DNA of 64,000 bases from Carnegiea gigantea (Eukaryota; Streptophyta; Magnoliopsida; Caryophyllales; Cactaceae), in contig JAKOGI010000825.1 of NCBI GenBank assembly GCA_029747015.1, forward strand, positions 250,001 through 314,000, read 5' to 3'. The notes under the pieces are model-generated. The model saw only the letters and a list, made by a program, of their open reading frames with translations, ran no database searches and was not told the DNA's origin. This document shows positions 58,405-64,000 of the stretch, in pieces (the first letter of the stretch is position 1; every line of letters starts with the position of its first letter). A program made the position numbers and the translations under genes.

Positions 58405-59740
58405 GACGTTGATCACCACTGCAAGTGCACGGGTATTGTAGTCTAGATCAGAGTCATTGCCACGAAGAATAGATTGAATTACCAAATATTCCTTCACAAG
58501 TTTGCTTAATAGAATTCAAGATTTAATTTGGGTTATATATCGAACAAATTTTAAACTACTAGGACTAAATTCAATGGCTAAAACATCTAGGACAGACATC
58601 ACGTGACAATGTATCGATCTACGAGTCTAACAAGCACTTTTCTCCGTGCTGCTTGATTCAATGGTCGATAAAGCTAGAGAATTCACAACTTTCTTTCAAA
58701 ATGGAGTGACTTAACTTGATCAAACCAATTATTAATTCTCATTAGATTTTAATCGAATCAAGTTTAAGAATTTAATTATCTCTAGACCACTTAATTCATA
58801 CAACTTTCTCAAAATGACTATTAAACTAAGTTTTGTCTAAGTTTTCCAACGCCGATTTTCACCTTTCAGTACTTCAATCTAGCGTCTAACATATATGCAA
58901 GAAGTTGGCGAAAAATCTCACAATGGCAATCAAGGTTCAAGGACTAGATTGAATCAACCAAGCATGGATTCAAAGTGCATAGAGTTTAAACAAGCAAAAT
59001 CAACAACATTGATTCAACTTTGCAATCCTAGATTAAGAAATCTACTCACTCATTATTGAAATTAACAAAGTAAACATATCTATGTTCTTAATCTAAACTA
59101 AAGAGAAGTTAAATAAAAAGAGAAGAAAAACTTATTCAAGTAGCCTGGATTGCGATCTTTCAATCCACCTCCAAAGCCTCCGAACGATTGCTTAATCTTT
59201 GCTCTTTTCTTCTTCAACTCTCTTCTAATGGTGAATTAGGATCGAAAATGATGATAGATGATGGAAATAGATGCCAAGGAGGCAACAAAAATGAACATTT
59301 ATCGCGAAAATGAAAGCTACAAACATCCCAAAGTGCCTGGAACACGAGGAGCCGTGAAGAAAACAAGCTGACTCAGGGAAGAAAGGAGTCACCATGATCT
59401 AACTGTGTGGCCAGCCGTACACCATGGTCCCCACCACGGTCAAATCGTGGTGCTTACTGGTTCGAGAGGTCATCCTTTGCTCCGTTTGCTGCTTCTCCCT
59501 AAACCTCCTGGACCATGGTTCTGGCAATGGTTTGTCTGTATTGGGAGTCTTTGGGCCTCATTTGCTCTCTTCTTTAATCTACTAGGCCTTAAAATCTTTA
59601 TTCTACCAGCATGCTTTGGGTTCACAAGATCAAAATCTGCAAACACTTATCAAACAAGCGAAGCCAAGCATAATCGTAGAAATAAGGGCATAAATCATAC
59701 AATTAAGCACACCAATCCCCTAGAATGACTCCCGAACACT
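58405..59740 (-). mobile_element. probable gypsy LTR fragment, minus orientation
   Basis: The left part 'gatcaccactgcaagtgcacgggtattgtagtctag' resembles the 3'-terminal block of Athila LTRs ('tacttgcaagtg...agactagc', compare 9,430-9,470 and 18,150-18,190) read in reverse. Further right, 59,405-59,530 has the CCACGG/CCATGG-rich segment seen in other LTRs. Non-coding; the ORF at 59,405-59,728 is not convincing. No internal region or TSD recognised. Confidence 0.4.
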
Positions 59741-60360
59741 TATGAAATCCAAGGCAAATATGACGTTCATCAGATCTCCAGTGGAGGAGAAGTACAAAGA
59801 AGGACGCTTTGCGATTTTGTCACCCTGGAGGTCTAAGGCATCAGTTCAAGCACCACCCATCCCAATGTGGAGGTCCACAATTCCCTGCTCAGACCAAAAC
59901 ATATCTCAATGGGGGAACAATTGTAGTTCGGTGGCACCCCCAATGGGGGATCCCAATTTACACCTCTCCATCTTTATAGAGGTATGCAATAATTTGAAGC
60001 TTAATAGAGTCTCCAATGATACCATACACCTTTGATTATTTCCATTTTCACTCTGGGACAAGAAGAGGATATTTGAAACTGGAACCCAAGCTGGCAAAAT
60101 CATATGTATAATGCGATCATTGAGTAGGTGCACAAATCCAAGGCCAATCGAGAAGTCTATGTTGAAGCTGCGCGGGTGAACTAAAGGTCCAAGCCCTAAC
60201 AATTTATAACTGGTGCGTCCATTTAATTATGTGGCAAAACAATGCTTGAAAATAATTTATTAAATACTTATATATGATAAGATTTTGGCATGTATAAAAG
60301 ACATAAATTTTTGAAGGGCACAAGCAGTAAACGTACCTGATTTAAAATTTTAGCTCTCCC
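59741..60360. other. unassigned stretch with opposed short ORFs
   Basis: Overlapping ORFs at 59,742-60,035 (plus) and 60,202-59,906 (minus). The minus product has a mixed, protein-like composition ('NDRIIHMILPAWVPVS', 'SFKLLHTSIKMERCKLGSP') and the frame stays mostly readable to about 59,742 with one or two stops. I recognise no family. Confidence 0.25.
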
Positions 60361-60489
60361 ACCTTTGACTTATTTAATTAATGGTCCTGCTTCTACTATA
60401 GATGATCTGTTGTTATTAGTAATGCTATATAATTATTGTCATAATGGTTTTGATCAAGTACGGGAGTTAATTGCCCCTATTACATTTAT

Positions 60490-60715
60490 TATAATTCTTG
60501 TATTACCCATTGTTATAACTATTATCATCATGGTTGTCATTATTGCTATGACTGTTATTGTCATTATTATTACTACTATTAGTGTTATTATTATTAATAT
60601 TATTATTATTAGCATTATTGTAATGATTTTCGCTATTATTGTCACTATTATCACTATTATCACAATTACCACTAATATTGTTATCATTGTTATTACTATT
60701 GCTACACCCATTTTA
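60490..60715. repeat. compound triplet microsatellite (ATT/GTT/ATC)n
   Basis: About 225 bp of nearly pure triplets (att, gtt, atc, act, gct). Because every unit is 3 bp, ORFs run through it on both strands (60,365-60,778 plus; 60,726-60,454 minus), predicted as Ile/Val/Thr polymers. These should not be annotated as genes. A shorter att/gtt run is at 60,890-60,920. Confidence 0.9.
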
Positions 60716-60779
60716 TTAGCCAACATTATTTACTCTTTTCTTGTACTTAATAATATATTGTTGAAACTAATTGGGTAAA

Positions 60780-61356
60780 GTGCAACCAGCGTGCTTCGCT
60801 TATCTCAACTTTCAAACTAGGGAGTAAATAATTAACTAGGCTATTCACTTAAAAACTTGGATTAAAAGAGTGAGTATTTATTTTAAAAGTTTATTATTAT
60901 TATTGTTATTGTTGTTTTTTTTATCTTGGCTACTTACATCCTTTGAATTACGAAAGCTTCTCTTTTGTAGCTCATTAAAAATTACATTCAAATGCTTTAC
61001 ACATATCCTTGAATAAACTAGCCCACATTTGGCTTAATTGCCATGGGTATTCATGTTAGTCCATTACTCTCACTCATCTTATTTGAATTAACATAAAGTA
61101 CAAGCCTGCACATTAAACACATAATCCAATTTTCCCACTTGAGTTTACAATCCCAAATGAACCTAGATGCTGCCAAAATTTCAAAATTATTGCTCTCCTC
61201 TTTCCCTCTTCCTTCTAAAGCGCTTCTATCTTCTACAACCGCTAGATTTTTAATGGAATCTCACAATTACAACATCGAACACCAAATTATTTCCAAATAA
61301 CTTTGTTAATTTATGATTAAGTAGCGTAAGTAATATAGATTAGGTTTGGGCCATTA
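60780..61356 (-). mobile_element. possible LTR 5' part, minus orientation
   Basis: The minus strand at 61,356 begins TGTAATGGCCCAAACC, directly after a purine-rich AAAAGGGGGATGGT. The arrangement matches the 3' LTR junctions of LARD-A and LARD-B. The left boundary is unknown, no partner LTR is seen, and the sequence is otherwise non-coding. Confidence 0.4.
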
Positions 61357-61395
61357 CAACCATCCCCCTTTTAAGCAAGTTTCGTCCTCAAAACT
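61357..61395 (-). other. candidate polypurine tract with chromovirus pol-end remnant
   Basis: Minus strand: AGTTTTGAGGACGAAACTTG, then CTTAAAAGGGGGATGGT and TGTAATGGCCC. The GAGGACGAAA-TT-TTAA-GGGGG layout is the same as next to the LARD polypurine tracts and at the end of Tekay/Del-type chromovirus pol. Confidence 0.5.
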
Positions 61396-62691
61396 TATAA
61401 ACTAGAAACAAACTTGGAAATACAGCTCGATATGCTCTCTTTCTTCCTTTAGGTGACTTCGGATGTGGTATGGTTAGACCACAAGTTTTAAATTGTAGAT
61501 GCTCTAACTGTATTGTTGTTGCATCTGTGGTCCATACACTACTAGAAACTTTGTAACGACTAAACATAAATTTCATTGTTAAATGTTATTAATAACGATC
61601 AAAGTGATTTTTTGTTGTCTACATTCATCCAAAAATCATCATTAGACAAAGAACAAAAAAGTAAATCATTATTTTTTTATAATGTTCATCGGTTTGTCAA
61701 AGGAGAGAATGGGCATAAATTGAGGAGGGAAAATAAAAATGAACATTGGAAAACTAACTGCAATTTCACTCCTAAGTTAAGATTATTAAGGAGTCTTGCT
61801 AAAACAAATAAAATCAAATTAAACTCACTTAGAAGGGAATTGTTGAGTGTGCATTTTTAAGAACTCTAAATCCCACTCTTTTAAAAGGAAAAATGAAACT
61901 TACTTTTCTTCGCACAACAAAACCCTAGCCTCCAAACTAGTCTCCCATCCTAATTTCTTTCCAACAATTTCTTCTTCATTGCATTAGGTGTGTTCTCGAT
62001 TGTCTCCTTCTTGCCCTTAATTTACAGTTCTTGCTAATAATGTTAAGTAATTTGCAATATCTGTTTCTTCCCAACACCATGTTTATAAAATTTCTTGCTT
62101 TTTTGTCAAAAATTAATAGTAATTTCTCCACGGTCCCCACTGTCTAATGCCTTTGGTTGAAAATTTATAGTAATTTCCCAACACTAGGTAATTCCTCAAC
62201 CTCTGTCTCTGTCTCTCTCTTGTCTTCACCGTGTGAATTGTTCAAATTCAAGAGCCTGAAGTAGCGAATGGGAAATATTGATCAGAAACTAGGTTATGAG
62301 ATGAATTTAAGTGATACTATTAAAAGCTAGTTCAAGAGGTGTTAGGATTGCACTTGCATTTAATTAAAGAGTATTTCATGTTCAATGGGTGCCCAACTTG
62401 ATTGCTTGAATTCTAATGTTGCATAGTTTTATTCCTTTCAAATTCATTGGTATACATGGCAGACGTATTGTTGTGATTTTGTGGCATTAAAAATCACTCA
62501 ATCTCTTTTTTCATATAACTAACGCATTGCGAGTTATCATCATGTTCCTAGCCTAGCATCTAATTCTATGATTGGTGACCCAGAAGTAGTTGTCTCCTTT
62601 GAATTCTCTATTAATCTATGTTTGTTCCGCTTGTGAAATTCAAGAGTATTTCCTATTAATCTATGTTCCCCTGTTCCTAATAGCCCATGAA
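61396..62691. other. unassigned sequence left of the copia element
   Basis: An ORF at 61,576-61,860 (94 codons, Lys/Asn-rich) is not recognised. At 61,537-61,548 'cactactagaaa' looks like a CACTA transposon terminus but no matching inverted end was found. A CT-rich run lies at 62,205-62,222. 62,230-62,690 shows nothing. The last five bases, ATGAA (62,687-62,691), should be the target-site duplication of the copia insertion. Confidence 0.3.
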
Positions 62692-62924
62692 TGTTAGGAA
62701 ATAAATAATTGTATAGATTTTATTATTTGTTATTATTTGTGTTTCCTATTTCTATGTAACTAGAATTGTCATGTTTCCTTATTATTGTATGGCTAGGAGT
62801 CTTAGGCGGCAAGCTGATCAAACCCTTGGTGTATATAATATTGCATGTACACAGCAGAATGGAAGAGGAAGAGGAATTGTCTATATACAAATTTATTCAA
62901 TCATATCTCTCCTCTTTTATTTCA
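62692..62924 (+). repeat. copia 5' LTR
   Basis: 233 bp, starts TGTTAGGAAATAAATAATTG and ends CTCTTTTATTTCA, with TG...CA termini. A TATA-like box 'tatataata' at 62,832-62,840 would place the transcript start near 62,865 and leave about 60 bp of R-U5. The right end is fixed by the adjoining primer site; the left end is inferred from TG and sequence character because the 3' LTR is outside the window. Confidence 0.8.
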
Positions 62925-62936
62925 TGGTATCAGAGC
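62925..62936 (+). other. copia primer-binding site
   Basis: TGGTATCAGAGC, a perfect match to the initiator tRNA-Met complement, directly abutting the LTR end CA. Confidence 0.95.
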
Positions 62937-62973
62937 AAGGTTATCAAAATTATCAAGTTCATATTTTTCAATC

Positions 62974-64000
62974 ATGAGTGGAGGAGGAAAGAAGAGGTTT
63001 GTGATTGAATCTCATTCACCATATTATTTACACCCGTCGGAAGGACCCGGGGTGTTGATAACAGCTGTAATTTTTGATGGCAAGAACTTTGATTTATGGG
63101 AAAGAGCTGTAAGAACAGCTCTAATAGCGAAGAACAAGCTGGGGTTCATCGATGGAACCCTGACACGTCCAGCAGAGACAAGCGACGTGGATTTTTCAGA
63201 AGTTAATGCATGGGATATGGCGAATTCCATGCTATGTTCATGGCTTCTCAATATTATTGATCCGAAGCTACGTATGAGTGTGGCATATTCAGAAACAGCG
63301 TATGCTATGTGGAATGATTTGAAAAGGAGATATTCGGTGACAAACGCACCAAAAATACACCAACTGAAGGCCGCAATAGCAGATTGTAAGCAAGGGAATC
63401 TTGACGTTGGAGAGTTCTATTCAAAGCTAACAAATTTATGGAATGAACTAAACAATCATGTGAAGGTTCCATTCTGTACATGTAAGAACTGTGAGTGTGG
63501 AGTGTCAAAGAAAATTGTTGCTATGTATGAGGAAGAGAAATCTCATCAATTTCTGATGGGATTAAACGATGATCTATATTCTCAAGTGAGGGGTCAAATT
63601 CTCACTCAAGATCCGCTCCCCCCTCTTGGTAAGATTTTCAATATAATATTGCAGGAAGAAAATCATAAAAAGATGATGGTTCAACGTGAGAGTAGACCCG
63701 AGACTGCCGCCGCTTTCGCTGTCAACAACGTGCCCAGAACAACACAATTTCAAGTTGGAAGACCAATATGTAAACATTGTGGGAAGATAGGCCATGAAGA
63801 AGGTAGCTGTTTTGAGTTGATTGGCTACCCGGATGGATGGGTGGCTCGAAGAAGCAGTCGAGGACGCGGCAGAGGGGGACGCGGAGGTCGCAGCACAGGA
63901 GGGCGCGGCAGAGGTACCGGAGCAGCGTACACTGTCCAGACAGCACTAGAAGAGCCCAGGCAGACAAACGCTGATGGAGGCCGTGCGACTATACCAGGAA
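62974..64000 (+). CDS. gag: copia-type gag polypeptide, open to the window edge
   Basis: 342 complete codons without a stop from ATG at 62,974; the frame continues past 64,000. The start is the first ATG after the primer site, 37 nt downstream of it. Residues 34-42 read FDGKNFDLW, the conserved N-terminal block of copia gag; residues 55-100 and 115-230 form the helical gag domain ('RYSVTNAPKIHQLKAAIADC', 'QFLMGLNDDLYSQVRGQIL'). A Cys cluster C168-x-C170-x2-C173-x-C175 sits mid-domain. C266-C269-H274-C279 is a perfect CX2CX4HX4C zinc knuckle, followed by 'GYPDGW' and an Arg/Gly-rich RNA-binding tail from residue 292. The product forms cytoplasmic virus-like particles and binds element RNA. A single gag-pol frame is usual in copia, so pol probably follows in frame. 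Confidence 0.93.
   Translation, partial: MSGGGKKRFVIESHSPYYLHPSEGPGVLITAVIFDGKNFDLWERAVRTALIAKNKLGFIDGTLTRPAETSDVDFSEVNAWDMANSMLCSWLLNIIDPKLRMSVAYSETAYAMWNDLKRRYSVTNAPKIHQLKAAIADCKQGNLDVGEFYSKLTNLWNELNNHVKVPFCTCKNCECGVSKKIVAMYEEEKSHQFLMGLNDDLYSQVRGQILTQDPLPPLGKIFNIILQEENHKKMMVQRESRPETAAAFAVNNVPRTTQFQVGRPICKHCGKIGHEEGSCFELIGYPDGWVARRSSRGRGRGGRGGRSTGGRGRGTGAAYTVQTALEEPRQTNADGGRATIPG

Larger units (their letters stand above)
62692..64000 (+). mobile_element. Ty1/copia retrotransposon, 5' part (runs off the window)
   Basis: 5' LTR 62,692-62,924, primer site 62,925-62,936, gag from 62,974. The short LTR, perfect primer site and unbroken gag frame mark this as the youngest and least damaged element here. 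Protease, integrase, reverse transcriptase and the 3' LTR would lie beyond 64,000. Confidence 0.9.

Noticed and set aside
59906..60202. 98-codon minus-strand ORF with protein-like composition
   Set aside because: No recognisable domain and the frame is opposed by another ORF; left as unassigned instead of being called a gene.
60365..60778. 137-codon ORF that looks like a membrane protein
   Set aside because: Low-complexity product of the triplet microsatellite; the opposite strand is equally open.
61576..61860. Transposase-like ORF next to the CACTA-like end
   Set aside because: Composition is Lys/Asn-rich without any transposase motif, and no second terminus is present.

Overview
The window is plant nuclear DNA made almost entirely of nested transposable elements. 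I found no host gene, tRNA, rRNA or CRISPR array. The elements are typical of angiosperm genomes: Ty3/gypsy lineages (Athila, Tat/Ogre-like, chromovirus), Ty1/copia, large non-coding retrotransposons (LARD), a TRIM, an L1-type LINE and an endogenous caulimovirid. I cannot name the species. Percent identities below are estimates by eye.

Left and centre (1-47,160) are best read as a nest. Outermost is a decayed chromovirus-like family, here called C, with LTR-like copies near 1-690, 1,263-1,455, 2,823-3,886 and 45,705-47,165 and gag/protease remains at 1,695-2,215 and 3,895-5,305. Inside it lies a Tat/Ogre-like element D, about 5,310-45,700. D has a split 5' LTR (5,310-5,801 plus 27,255-27,722), a tRNA-Arg-type primer site at 27,724, a 3'-UTR minisatellite at 43,340-44,010, a polypurine tract at 44,064 and a 3' LTR from 44,080. 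Two LARDs sit in D. LARD-A (5,802-27,254, minus, TSD GTTTA) has an Athila element (9,400-19,757, minus, imperfect TSD TTACA/GTACA) inside one of its LTRs. LARD-B (31,016-42,368, plus) lies in D's internal region.

The right part (47,170-64,000) is a row of separate insertions. An endogenous pararetrovirus relic (about 48,130-51,290, plus) has a coat-protein zinc finger followed by a movement-protein-like region and no visible polymerase. Next come a LINE relic (51,600-54,530, minus), an inverted LARD-B LTR fragment (54,600-55,112), a degenerate minisatellite, and a complete TRIM (55,947-56,680, minus, TSD ATAAC). LTR-like fragments and a triplet microsatellite follow (57-61.4 kb). The 5' end of a young copia element closes the window: LTR 62,692-62,924, a perfect initiator-Met primer site, and an unbroken gag frame from 62,974 past the right edge.

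Functionally, only the copia gag could make a normal protein. LARD-A, LARD-B and the TRIM keep only cis signals (LTRs, primer site, polypurine tract) and must have moved using proteins from other elements. Their termini and flanks are alike enough to suggest one helper lineage, probably Tekay/Del-type chromoviruses. LTR divergence gives the order: LARD-A before its Athila guest, with LARD-B younger than LARD-A.
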